In this document: piece after piece, positions 1 to 7,749 of the stretch
Position numbering within the stretch: position 1 is the stretch's first letter
Layout: each line of letters starts with the position of its first letter
Assembly (NCBI GenBank): GCA_016220085.1
Contig: JACRIN010000037.1
Coordinates: 1-57,433, forward strand
DNA from: Planctomycetota bacterium
GTDB lineage: Bacteria; Planctomycetota; UBA1135; GCA-002686595
Direction: 5' to 3'
Length of the DNA stretch: 57,433 bases
The notes under the pieces: generated by a model
What the model was told of the DNA's origin: nothing
What the model saw: the letters and a program-made list of their open reading frames with translations, nothing else
Database searches by the model: none
Position numbers and translations under genes: made by a program

Positions 1-1175
1 CCGTCGTCGAGCACCGCGAGCGGAGACTTCATCCCGAGCTCGGCGCGCGCGCGCGCGAACGGGTCGGTCTCGTTCAACGCTTCGCGCGTCGTGTTCTCGG
101 CGGGGTCGACCAAGTCGAAGCCGACGATCAACGCCGGCCACGCGCGCCCCGACGGCGTGAGGTTCGACTGCATGCCGGTCAGGCAACGCAGCGCCGCGAA
201 CGGGTAGTCGAACAGGTTGAAGCGCGTCCGATTCGAGTCGGGATTCCAGTCGCGGATCACCAATCCGTACTGCAGGCCGTACGCGTACTGGAGGCTCGAG
301 AAGTCCTGATTCGACTCGACCGACGCGTGCGCCGCGAAGTCCCAGAAGCACTCGTCGCCGAGCAGGTCGCCGACCGCGTGCTTGAGGTCGTTCCAGGTCG
401 GGTGCGCGAAGATCTCCTCGAGCTCGGCGTCCTCGCGAGCCATCGAGCTGAAGAACTCCTGGAACCGGTTCGCCGGCTCGCGGCCGGGTTCTCCCGGTCC
501 ATTGACCGTCGCAGGGTCGGCGAGTCGCGCGTCGAGCGCGTCGAGATCGACGTTCGAGTACCGCGCGCCGAAGAGGTGCAGCTCGAAGCCGGTGTCGAGG
601 AAGTCCTCGGGGTTCACGCGCTGGTCGAACGCGACGTTGCCGCGGCCGCGGAACACGAAACTCATCGAACTCGACTCCCCGGGCGACACCTCCAGCGCTT
701 TCTGGAACTCGTACGAGAAGCCGAGCGCCGCGGTGTCGCGCGCGTCCTCGGCGTCGAAGGCCTTGAAGCGGAAGTTGACGTCCTCGAGGAACCTGCCGAG
801 CGAGCGCTCGCGCGAAACGCCGTCCAACAGACCATTGAACACGTCCGGATCGCTCCCGCGCAGCGCATCGACGAGCTTCGAGAGCTGTTCCGGCTTGAAC
901 AGGCCCTGCGGATCTTTGTCGTCCTCCGCGGGTTCGTCGCCGACGGCGTCTTCGCTCTTGGATTCTTCGGCGGGTGCCTCGGCGGGCGTGGTCGCCGGCT
1001 CGGCGGGCGAAACGGCAGGCGACGTCTCCGTCGGTTGGGCGCTCGGCTCGGCGGCCGGTGCGTCCGCGGTCGAAGTCGGCGGCGGTGCGCCGCCCGTCTT
1101 GCCGGTGTCCTGCGCGCTCGCGTGGCCGGCGCCGAGCGCGAGCAGCAGCGCGACGAAGCGAAGCGCGAAGCTCAC
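1..1175 (-). CDS. Secreted protein of unknown function (C-terminus cut by window edge)
   Basis: This frame is open from a GTG at 1175 to the left edge of the window, so only about 391 residues are visible and the C-terminus is missing. The start gives a clear Sec signal peptide (MSFALRFVALLLALGAGHASA), followed by a Pro/Ala/Glu/Thr-rich linker at about residues 25-75 and then a non-repetitive domain with many Phe, Asp and Asn residues. The GTG overlaps the TGA of the upstream gene (GTGA), so the two are probably co-translated. I recognise no family. The low-complexity linker after the signal peptide suggests an envelope or exported protein. The frame is confident, the function unknown. Confidence 0.75.
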   Translation of the reverse strand, partial: MSFALRFVALLLALGAGHASAQDTGKTGGAPPPTSTADAPAAEPSAQPTETSPAVSPAEPATTPAEAPAEESKSEDAVGDEPAEDDKDPQGLFKPEQLSKLVDALRGSDPDVFNGLLDGVSRERSLGRFLEDVNFRFKAFDAEDARDTAALGFSYEFQKALEVSPGESSSMSFVFRGRGNVAFDQRVNPEDFLDTGFELHLFGARYSNVDLDALDARLADPATVNGPGEPGREPANRFQEFFSSMAREDAELEEIFAHPTWNDLKHAVGDLLGDECFWDFAAHASVESNQDFSSLQYAYGLQYGLVIRDWNPDSNRTRFNLFDYPFAALRCLTGMQSNLTPSGRAWPALIVGFDLVDPAENTTREALNETDPFARARAELGMKSPLAVLDD

Positions 1176-1531
1176 TTCAGCTCTCCTTGGAAGTTGTAGT
1201 GCTCGTCGACGACGACGGAGAGCTCGCACACGGTGCCCTTGGCGACCAGCAATGCTGCCTGCACCGCCGTGAGTGCCTGCGGACGGGTCTTGCCCTGCTC
1301 GTATTTCGCTTGGAGCAGCTGGACGAAGAGCCGGTCCATGCGCGCCGCGAGTGCTTGCGCTTCCAACGCGCGCAGCGCCGGCGATGCGGCCGCGCTCCAG
1401 AAGGCGAGCCCGTCCATCCGGATCGCTCCGGCGAGCGAGAACTTCGCGCGCAGCTCCTCCAGCGCGAGCAGGATGCCCCACGTGTTGGAGAACGCGAGGT
1501 TGTTGGCGTTCCAGTTGCATTCGGCGGCCAT
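1172..1531 (-). CDS. Small hypothetical protein, coupled to the secreted protein downstream
   Basis: The 119-residue product begins MAAECNWNANNLAF. The frame stays open much further upstream, but that extension runs through an inverted-repeat element and reads as low-quality Arg-rich sequence, so the ATG at 1531 is preferred. The body is largely helical with several Ala/Leu stretches, one Cys near the N-terminus and one near the C-terminus (TVCELSVVV). It has no signal peptide. Its stop overlaps the GTG of the next gene by four bases, which implies translational coupling. I do not recognise the family. A secretion or folding partner of the downstream exported protein is possible but is pure inference. 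Confidence 0.6.
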   Translation of the reverse strand: MAAECNWNANNLAFSNTWGILLALEELRAKFSLAGAIRMDGLAFWSAAASPALRALEAQALAARMDRLFVQLLQAKYEQGKTRPQALTAVQAALLVAKGTVCELSVVVDEHYNFQGELK

Positions 1532-1640
1532 GGGACTCCTCGTTCGATCGGGAAGCGATGACGGGCGCCGCGGCACGTGCTCGACGGCGCGCCCAAGCTC
1601 GACCAGGGGGAACGCCGCGGCCGTCGAAGCGGTTCTTCCG

Positions 1641-1858
1641 GGACACTGCCTCTCACCGCTGTGCCGGAACGGAGGGGAAAGCGCGCCGGCGAAGGAGTCG
1701 CCGAGGCACCACGGAGGGTCTTCGAGGCCGAGCGTCATCGCCGGAGTCTCGAGCGGCTTGCCGCGGATCCGCTGGAGTCCAACTCGCCTAGCCCGCACGG
1801 TCCCGCCGTGGTGGCGGAGGTCGCGCGTTCTTAGGTACAGCGGCGAGAGGCAGTGTCC
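1641..1858. repeat. Long imperfect inverted repeat with 22-bp terminal arms (MITE-like or large hairpin)
   Basis: Left end 1641-1662 (GGACACTGCCTCTCACCGCT followed by GT) matches the reverse complement of right end 1837-1858 with one mismatch. Inside, 1704-1718 (around CACCACGGAGGG) again pairs with 1802-1817 (CCCGCCGTGGTGGCGG). The whole 218-bp block can fold into one long imperfect hairpin. It lies between divergent genes and contains no plausible ORF. No second copy is visible in this window, so mobility cannot be shown. The rest of the 1532-2020 gap shows nothing else beyond the ribosome binding site of the next gene. Confidence 0.6.
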
Positions 1859-2020
1859 GCGATCGATCAGACGCGAGCGTCCGATCGCCGTTCTGGCTCC
1901 GCGCGCGCGTCGCGCCGCTCGCCCGAGGCGGCCGCGGCGGTCGCTCGACACCGACTTTGCCGGCGGCTCGGCGCTCGCTAGGGTGGCGAGCCTTCGTCCG
2001 CGTTCCCCCGGAGGTCTCCC

Positions 2021-2356
2021 ATGTCGCGTCGCCTCGCCTTCGCGCTGCTCGCGCTCGCCGCTTCCGCTTGTCGCACGACCGACTCGACCGACGGTTCGCC
2101 GGTGGTCTCGATCGAAGGCGCCGTCGCGCGCCCCGGCCCGCAGCCGTGGGACGCGGACACCACCGCGCTCGAGGCGGTGCTCCGGGCCTCGCCGATCGAG
2201 TCGACGTGCGATCTGAGTCGCGTCGAACTCGTGCGCCGCGAGTGCGATGGCTCGCTCGCGATGACGCTCGACCTACGGCGCGCGCTCGACTCGGGCGACA
2301 GCACGTTCAACGTGCTGCTGCACCGCGGCGACGTGCTGCGCGTGCCGAGTCGCTAG
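2021..2356 (+). CDS. SLBB-domain lipoprotein (single domain)
   Basis: The product has 111 residues. The N-terminus is a lipoprotein signal with lipobox LAASAC (Cys at about 17). The rest fits one SLBB (soluble-ligand-binding beta-grasp) domain: a VSIEGAVARPGP start, a TTALEAVLRA helix, a DLSRVELVRR strand and the ending NVLLHRGDVLRVP, which matches the NVLLQPGDVVxVP ending usual in Wza-type export proteins. It lacks the Poly_export domain, so it is an SLBB-only accessory rather than an export channel. A good Shine-Dalgarno (GGAGG) sits 6 bases before the ATG. Sugar or polysaccharide binding is the family expectation; the partner is not in the window. Confidence 0.75.
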   Translation: MSRRLAFALLALAASACRTTDSTDGSPVVSIEGAVARPGPQPWDADTTALEAVLRASPIESTCDLSRVELVRRECDGSLAMTLDLRRALDSGDSTFNVLLHRGDVLRVPSR

Positions 2357-2371
2357 GCGCGCGAGCTAGCG
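2351..2371. terminator. Small hairpin between convergent genes
   Basis: CGCTAG at 2351-2356 pairs with CTAGCG at 2366-2371 across a 9-base GC-rich loop. It spans the stop codons of the SLBB lipoprotein and the convergent sulfatase-like gene, which are only 9 bases apart. The stem is short and has no U tract, so a bidirectional terminator role is only a suggestion. Confidence 0.3.
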
Positions 2372-3823
2372 CTTCTGCGTCTCGACGTAGCCGAGCGCCT
2401 CTAGGCCCTTCGACGTTTCGTCGTCGATCTCCGTCTCGATGCCGTCGCGCGCGCCGAGCGAGCGTTCGTACTCCGCGTAGGCCTTTTGGAGCCGCGCGAC
2501 GACCTCGGGCTCGTGGCCGGCGACGTTGCGAAGCTCGCCGGGGTCCGCGAGCACGTCGTAGAGCCGCGGGGCGTCGTGCTCGCGCCACAAGAGCCGCCAG
2601 CGACCGTCGCCGATCGCCCATTCGCTGACGTTCTTGCGCAGTGCGACGAAACACTGGACCAGCGCGCGGTCGCGCGGCAACGCCGTCGGATCCGACAACG
2701 GCAGGCCGCGCCAGTCGGCGATCGAAGGCAGATCGAGCGCCGCGAACAGCGTCGGCGCCACGTCGAGATGGTTGACGTGCGCGCTGCTGCGCGCATACCC
2801 GCGCTCGTCGCGGTCCGCACGCTTCGAAACGCCGCCCGGCGGCCGAACGAGCAACGGCACGTGCACTTGCTCGCGCTGCACATTCTCGCCGTGGCAGAAG
2901 TACTGGTCGTGCTCGCCGAGCGACTCCCCGTGGTCCGCGGTGAAGACGACGATCGAATCGTCGAGCAACTCGCGTGCGCCGAGCTCCGCGATCAGCCGGC
3001 CGAACTCGCGGTCGAAGCACCGGATCTCCGCGTCGTAGCGATCACGGTAGACATCCGGTCGGTTCTCGCCGTCGAGGCGCTGGTACTGCGGGATCTGGCC
3101 GAGGCCGCGCTGCGTCGTCCCGAGTGGCAGCTTCTCGTCCGTCGGCGGACGCGCGAACTCGGCGGCGAGCTCCGGCGGCGGCAGATAAGGCCCGTGCGGG
3201 TCTTGGAAGTGCACCCATAGGAAGAACCGCCCGTCGCGCGGTCGCGTCGCGAGCCACGCGAGCGCCGCGTCGGTCGTGCCGCGCGCATCGCGTTCGAACG
3301 CGACGCGGTTCTTCTCGCGCATCGTCATCTCCGAGTCGTACAGCTCGAAGCCCTGCTCGAGCCCGATCCCGGCGGCGTTCGGCGGCAGCTTGCGCACGAG
3401 CCCGTTCGAGACGCACGCCGCGGTCGCGAAGCCCTTGTCCCGCAACGTCTCCGCCAACGTCTCGACGCTCTTGCCCATCCGCTTCGTGTTGCCCGGAGTG
3501 ACGCCGATCTCCTCGGGCGGCCGTCCGGTGAGCAGGCTCGACAGCGCGGGTTGCGTCCACGGCGCGCACGAATAGGCGCGGTCGAACACCAGCGCGTCGC
3601 GCGCGAACGCATCGAGCTCGGGGCTGGTCGCGCGCTCGTAGCCGTACACGCCGAGGCGATCGGCTCGCAGGGTATCGCAGGTGATCAGGATCGCGTGGGT
3701 AGCGCGCTTCGGCTCCGGTTGCTCGGCGCAGGCGGCGACCAGGCAGGCGAGCGCGGCGGCGCCGAGGCGCGTCGCGCGCGCGAACAGCCGGCGCGCCGGC
3801 GAACGGAGAGGGCGAGCGTCCAC
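2366..3823 (-). CDS. Sulfatase-superfamily lipoprotein with Thr at the nucleophile position
   Basis: The 485-residue protein has the alkaline phosphatase/sulfatase fold signatures: ILITCDTLRADRLGVYGY (metal ligand Asp50), SCAPWTQPALSSLLTG (86-100), and FTADHGESLGEH further on. The lipobox LVAAC gives Cys32 as the lipid anchor. In classical sulfatases the motif is C-x-P-x-R-x4-TG. Counting back from TG, the formylglycine Cys position here is Thr90 and the Arg is Leu, as in the WTxPS subfamily. A formylglycine-dependent sulfatase is therefore unlikely. A phosphatase, phosphotransferase or divergent hydrolase using Thr is more plausible; the substrate is unknown. Confidence 0.85.
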   Translation of the reverse strand: MDARPLRSPARRLFARATRLGAAALACLVAACAEQPEPKRATHAILITCDTLRADRLGVYGYERATSPELDAFARDALVFDRAYSCAPWTQPALSSLLTGRPPEEIGVTPGNTKRMGKSVETLAETLRDKGFATAACVSNGLVRKLPPNAAGIGLEQGFELYDSEMTMREKNRVAFERDARGTTDAALAWLATRPRDGRFFLWVHFQDPHGPYLPPPELAAEFARPPTDEKLPLGTTQRGLGQIPQYQRLDGENRPDVYRDRYDAEIRCFDREFGRLIAELGARELLDDSIVVFTADHGESLGEHDQYFCHGENVQREQVHVPLLVRPPGGVSKRADRDERGYARSSAHVNHLDVAPTLFAALDLPSIADWRGLPLSDPTALPRDRALVQCFVALRKNVSEWAIGDGRWRLLWREHDAPRLYDVLADPGELRNVAGHEPEVVARLQKAYAEYERSLGARDGIETEIDDETSKGLEALGYVETQKR

Positions 3824-3905
3824 CCACAGAGTCTACTCGCGAACAGGGCGTGCAACCCGCGCGGGGCTTGACCGTGCGCGTCGACGCGGGAATGGTAGGC
3901 GGCCC

Positions 3906-5180
3906 ATGCGCGCGCCGACCCCGAACCAACCCGCGCGCGCCGAGTCGCGCCCCGACGTCGACTTGCCTGCGCTCGCGGCGTGGATCGTGTTCGTCGGGAT
4001 CCTCGCGGTCTGGGGAGCGTACCTCACTTCGACGTTGGGTTCGGTGCGCTACGCGGCCAAGGCCGACGAGGCCTGGTACCTGAGCTACGCGACCGAGCTC
4101 TCGACCCGCGGACTCGGTGTGTTCCCCGAGCTCTTCACGCGCTACCTCGGCGATCCGACCGCGCAGATCTACCCCAATCCGCTGCGGGTGCTCTACCTGA
4201 TCGTCGCCGCGGGTTGGTGCGAGGTCTTCGGCGCGAGCTTCGCGGCGCTGTCCGGCCTGTCGCTCGCGTGCCACCTGCTCGCGGCGCTCGTCACGTTCGC
4301 GGCGGCGCGCGCGCACTTCGGCTCGGCGCGCGCGCTGGTGCTCGCGAGCCTCTTCGCGGGCTCGCCGCTGTTGTCGGGGCTCGCTCGGCGCGCGCTGATG
4401 GACTCGTTCGCGACGTTGACGCTGGTGCTCGCCGTGTGGGGCGTCCTCGCATGGAGCCGCGACTTCGCGTCCAAGAAGCGCGCGTGGCTCGCCGGCGCCG
4501 CGTTGTTCGCGTTGCTCGCGACCAAGGAGAACCACGTGCTCTTCCTGCCCGCGTTCGGCGCCTACCTGACCTGGGCCGGGTTCGGGCGCGGTGCGCGCGT
4601 GCCGTGGCTCTCCGCCGCGGCGGTGCTCGGCGCTCCGTTGGCGCTCGCGAGCTGCGTGTTCGCGTTCGCCGCAGGCGGCGTCGAGCCGGTGCGCGAGCTC
4701 GCTCGCGTGATCCTCGCGTCGCCCGCCACCAACGACTACGCCGTCCAGTTCGGCAGCGGACCTTGGTATCGCTACGTGATCGACTTCGTCGCGATCTCAC
4801 CGTGGGTGACGCTCGCGGCGCTCGCGGGCGTCGGCTCGCTGCTGCTCGGAGCTTCGGTGCGCGGGCGTGGGCCGCTCGAGTTCTTCGTCATCTTCGTCGT
4901 GTGCGGGCTCACCATCTTTGCGCTCTTCACCAAGAACGTGCGCTATCTCGCGGGGCTCGAGCTCGCGTGGTGCGCGCTCGCGACGGCCTTCGCGTTCGAG
5001 CTCGGCGCTCGCTTCGGCGCCCGCTTCGCGCTCACCCTCGGACTTGCGTTCGGCGCGGCGGCGTGCGCGTTCGACGTGATCACCTTCCGAGCGTTCTTCC
5101 TCGTCAACGAGCTCTACGATCCGATCAGCGCCGCCTTGCTCGGTCTGCGCGACATCGTTCCGTTCCGGGCGAAGAAGTGA
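3906..5180 (+). CDS. GT-C type membrane glycosyltransferase (PMT/ArnT-like)
   Basis: The product is about 424 residues with around ten hydrophobic segments. The first luminal loop has the family's acidic signature near the N-terminus (KADEAWYLSYATE), like the DE-x2-Y motif of GT39/GT83 enzymes that use polyprenyl-phosphate sugars. The frame is open upstream, but the ATG at 3906 gives a sensible short cytoplasmic N-terminus before the first membrane segment. Its TGA overlaps the GTG of the next gene, a GT2 enzyme that typically makes the polyprenyl-phosphate sugar donor. The pair therefore looks like a donor synthase plus transferase unit. Acceptor and sugar are unknown. Confidence 0.82.
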   Translation: MRAPTPNQPARAESRPDVDLPALAAWIVFVGILAVWGAYLTSTLGSVRYAAKADEAWYLSYATELSTRGLGVFPELFTRYLGDPTAQIYPNPLRVLYLIVAAGWCEVFGASFAALSGLSLACHLLAALVTFAAARAHFGSARALVLASLFAGSPLLSGLARRALMDSFATLTLVLAVWGVLAWSRDFASKKRAWLAGAALFALLATKENHVLFLPAFGAYLTWAGFGRGARVPWLSAAAVLGAPLALASCVFAFAAGGVEPVRELARVILASPATNDYAVQFGSGPWYRYVIDFVAISPWVTLAALAGVGSLLLGASVRGRGPLEFFVIFVVCGLTIFALFTKNVRYLAGLELAWCALATAFAFELGARFGARFALTLGLAFGAAACAFDVITFRAFFLVNELYDPISAALLGLRDIVPFRAKK

Positions 5181-5962
5181 AGCCGGGCCTGCAGATCGAT
5201 CGCGCGCGGGTGGGGCTCGTGATCCCGGCGCTCGACGAGGAGGCCGCGCTCCCGTCGGTCCTCGCGGAACTGCCCGCCGGGGCCGTCGACGTCGTCGTGG
5301 TGGTCGACAACGGTTCGCGCGATAGCACTTCCGACGTCGCGCGGGCGGCGGGGGCCTGGGTGGTGCGCGAAGAGCGCCGCGGTTACGGCAGCGCGTGCTC
5401 GACCGGGCTCGCCGCGCTCTTGGGTGAGCATGCGGACGTGAAGCTCCGCGTGCCCGAGCCGTTGTCGGACCGCGACATCGTCGTGTTCCTCGACGCGGAC
5501 CACTCCGACTACCCGGAGGACGTCGTTCGTGTGCTCGAGCCTCTCCACGCCGGCCGCGCGGACTTCGTGATCGGTTCGCGCATCAAGGGCGGCGCCGACA
5601 TGCGAGCGATGTTGCCGCAGGCGTGGTTCGGCAATCGAATGGCGTGCGTGTTGATGCGAGTGCTCTTCGGTGCGAGCTACAGCGATCTCGGACCGTTCCG
5701 CGCGATCCGAGTCGGCGCGCTGCGGGCACTCGCGATGCAAGATCGCGACTTTGGCTGGACGGTCGAGATGCAGCTCAAGGCGCACGTGCACCGGCTTCGC
5801 ACCGAGGAAGTGCCCGTTCGCTATCGACCGCGGATCGGCGAGAGCAAGATCACGGGGACGGTGATCGGCACGTTGCGAGCCGCCTACAAGATCCTCGGAT
5901 GGATCTTCGCGTGGCGGATCAAGCTCGCTATTTCTCGGCCGGGAAGCCCCAGGTCCCGTTGA
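5177..5962 (+). CDS. GT2 family glycosyltransferase (polyprenyl-phosphate sugar synthase-like)
   Basis: The start is the GTG at 5177, overlapping the previous stop by four bases, giving 261 residues. The N-terminus VGLVIPALDEEAALPSVL is the GT-A opening strand. VVVVDNGSRDSTSDVA and VVFLDADHSDYPEDV carry the nucleotide and metal (DxD-like) motifs, and IGSRIKGG and the FGWTVEMQLKAH stretch with Trp and Glu fit acceptor-side motifs. It has no C-terminal membrane domain, so it is a soluble or peripheral enzyme resembling dolichyl/undecaprenyl-phosphate mannose or glucose synthases. It probably feeds the upstream GT-C enzyme. Its last 35 bases overlap a convergent lipoprotein gene. Confidence 0.85.
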   Translation: MKPGLQIDRARVGLVIPALDEEAALPSVLAELPAGAVDVVVVVDNGSRDSTSDVARAAGAWVVREERRGYGSACSTGLAALLGEHADVKLRVPEPLSDRDIVVFLDADHSDYPEDVVRVLEPLHAGRADFVIGSRIKGGADMRAMLPQAWFGNRMACVLMRVLFGASYSDLGPFRAIRVGALRALAMQDRDFGWTVEMQLKAHVHRLRTEEVPVRYRPRIGESKITGTVIGTLRAAYKILGWIFAWRIKLAISRPGSPRSR

Positions 5963-6257
5963 TCTTCGTGTAGCGCACGCCGACGATGTCGAGCAGCCAA
6001 TCGAACCAGCCGAGGTATGGCGTGGTGCGGTTGTCCTCGATCCGGAGGTTGTTCAGGCGCGAGTCCGAGGCGTTCTCGCGAGCGATGTCCTTCGACGACT
6101 TGGGGATGTCGATCGACAGGATCGTGACCGCCCAGCCGGTCGATTCGAAGCGTCCCGAAGTCTCGGTGTCGCGCTGGATCGATAGGCTGCCGCAGGAATC
6201 GAGCACGAAGACGAGCGCGAGCGACGCGCACAAGCCGCGAAGGGGAGCCGGACGCAT
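5928..6257 (-). CDS. Small lipoprotein of unknown function
   Basis: The product has 109 residues starting MRPAPLRGLCASLALV, with a lipoprotein signal ending VLDSC (Cys22). An upstream in-frame start at 6311 would spoil the signal peptide. The mature part has a conserved-looking C-terminal stretch with PYLGWFDWLLDIVGVRYTK, amphipathic and rich in Trp and Tyr. I do not recognise the family. The gene converges on and overlaps the GT2 gene by 35 bases, which is unusual for two well-formed genes, but both ends look genuine. Confidence 0.7.
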   Translation of the reverse strand: MRPAPLRGLCASLALVFVLDSCGSLSIQRDTETSGRFESTGWAVTILSIDIPKSSKDIARENASDSRLNNLRIEDNRTTPYLGWFDWLLDIVGVRYTKINGTWGFPAEK

Positions 6258-6370
6258 GCGGCGAACATAGCCGTTCGCGGCGCAGCCCGCCAGCCAGGCG
6301 CGGCCGCCCAATCCGACCGCGAACTCGACCTCGGGCGCGGCGGGGCTAGCATGAGCGAAGACTGCGCGAC

Positions 6371-7705
6371 GTGACCAGCGAAAGCCGACAACCCTCTGCG
6401 CGGGCGCTCTCGTGGTGGCTCGCGCTCTGCTTCGCGCTGTACTCGGCTGGAATCGTCATCCAGCTCTTCCCGCCCCAGCGCGGGATCGACTTCTATCACT
6501 TCTGGGGCATCGCGGCGGCGCACACGCTCGCCGGCGACGAGGACGTCGGCACGCCGTACGTCAACGGGCCGCGCTACGCCGCGTTGTTGAACGTGGTCGC
6601 AGACGCCTCGCAGGACCGACACTTCAAGCAGGCGAACGGCGAGCGACGCTCGATCGATCCGACCGGTACGCCCTTCTTCTACATGTGCTTCGCGGGCTTG
6701 CCCACGGACTACTCGAAGGCGCACAGCTGGTTTCGGGCGGGGCAGTGGCTGTGCCTCGCGCTCGGCCTCTTTTGGTTCGCGCGCCGAGTCGGCGTCGATT
6801 CCGGTCTCGCGGCGCTGTTCGCGGCCGCGATCCCGGCCTTTTTCTATCCGTTCCACAGCGATCTGTTGGTCGGCAACGTCAACGCCTACCAGCTGCTGGC
6901 GTGCGTCGCGATCGTCGCCCTCGCGGGCGCCGCGAACGCAGCGCGCGGGCTGGTGAGCGGCTCGGTGCTCGCCGCAGTGCTGGTCGCATTCGTCGTCTTC
7001 AAGCCGAACCTCGCCCCGATCTCGCTCGTCTTCCTGCTCGCGTTGTGGAACTCGCTCGGCCTCGGGCGGGCCTTCGTCGCAGGGGCGATCGGTCTCGCGT
7101 TCGGCGCGGTGCTCGTCGGGATCTCGAGCGCCTACTTCGGCGGTCTGCATGCGTGGAGCGACTGGTACGCGTTCCTGTCCGGGCCGACGGGATCGAAGGT
7201 CGCCGACTATCCGGTCAGCGACGGCAACTACGCGCCGAGCGTCGTCTTCGTCGATCGCACGACCCATCCGAACTACGCCGCACTCACGTATCGCGTGGCG
7301 CTCGGCATCGGCGCAGTGCTCGCGCTGTCGTGGCTCGCCGCGCTCGCCGTCGGACGCGCGGGTCGTTCGTGGATCGACCGATTGCGCGACGTCGCGGCGA
7401 AACCCGAGCTCCTGATGGCCAGCGCGCTGCTCTTCACCTTGGCTGCGTCGCCGCTGGTCTGGTTCCACTACTGCGTGCTCGCACTGTTGCCGATCGCGTG
7501 GTGTCTGCGTCCAGGCGCCCACGCCGCGTTTCGCCAGATCTGTGGCTGCGTGTCGCTCGTCGCGTACGGCTGCTTGCTCGCGCCGTTCTTGAAGTCCGCG
7601 GGCTGCGAGCTCGCTGTGTACGGACCGTACGTCGCCGCTCTCGCGTGGATTCCGTTGTGGGCGGCGGTGCTCGTCGACGTCGCGCACCCGCGCCCCGCCG
7701 CTTGA
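6371..7705 (+). CDS. GT87-like (DUF2029) membrane mannosyltransferase
   Basis: The product has 444 residues from a GTG start. There are about ten membrane segments; the first is followed by GIDFYHFWGIAAAHTLAG, matching the acidic D-F-x2-F/Y-W opening of GT87 polyprenyl-phosphate-mannose-dependent transferases. VGNVNAYQLL corresponds to the usual GQvN motif between segments. GT87 members (the PimE-type family) add sugars to lipid or glycan acceptors on the outer face of the cytoplasmic membrane. It lies next to a kinase of the galactokinase family and close to the GT-C/GT2 pair, which supports a surface-glycan locus. Confidence 0.75.
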   Translation: MTSESRQPSARALSWWLALCFALYSAGIVIQLFPPQRGIDFYHFWGIAAAHTLAGDEDVGTPYVNGPRYAALLNVVADASQDRHFKQANGERRSIDPTGTPFFYMCFAGLPTDYSKAHSWFRAGQWLCLALGLFWFARRVGVDSGLAALFAAAIPAFFYPFHSDLLVGNVNAYQLLACVAIVALAGAANAARGLVSGSVLAAVLVAFVVFKPNLAPISLVFLLALWNSLGLGRAFVAGAIGLAFGAVLVGISSAYFGGLHAWSDWYAFLSGPTGSKVADYPVSDGNYAPSVVFVDRTTHPNYAALTYRVALGIGAVLALSWLAALAVGRAGRSWIDRLRDVAAKPELLMASALLFTLAASPLVWFHYCVLALLPIAWCLRPGAHAAFRQICGCVSLVAYGCLLAPFLKSAGCELAVYGPYVAALAWIPLWAAVLVDVAHPRPAA

Positions 7706-7749
7706 CCGCGGTTTCGATCCGATCTCGCGGTCGAGTATGCTCGGCCGCG

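Noticed and set aside
327..1272. Two long plus-strand ORFs opposite the first secreted protein
   Set aside because: They are Arg/Ser-rich shadow frames of high-GC DNA. The minus frame has a signal peptide and normal composition.
2307..4535. Long alternative frames across the sulfatase-like gene and the start of the glycosyltransferase
   Set aside because: Arg/Ala-rich composition without domains, opposed by a clear sulfatase-fold protein.
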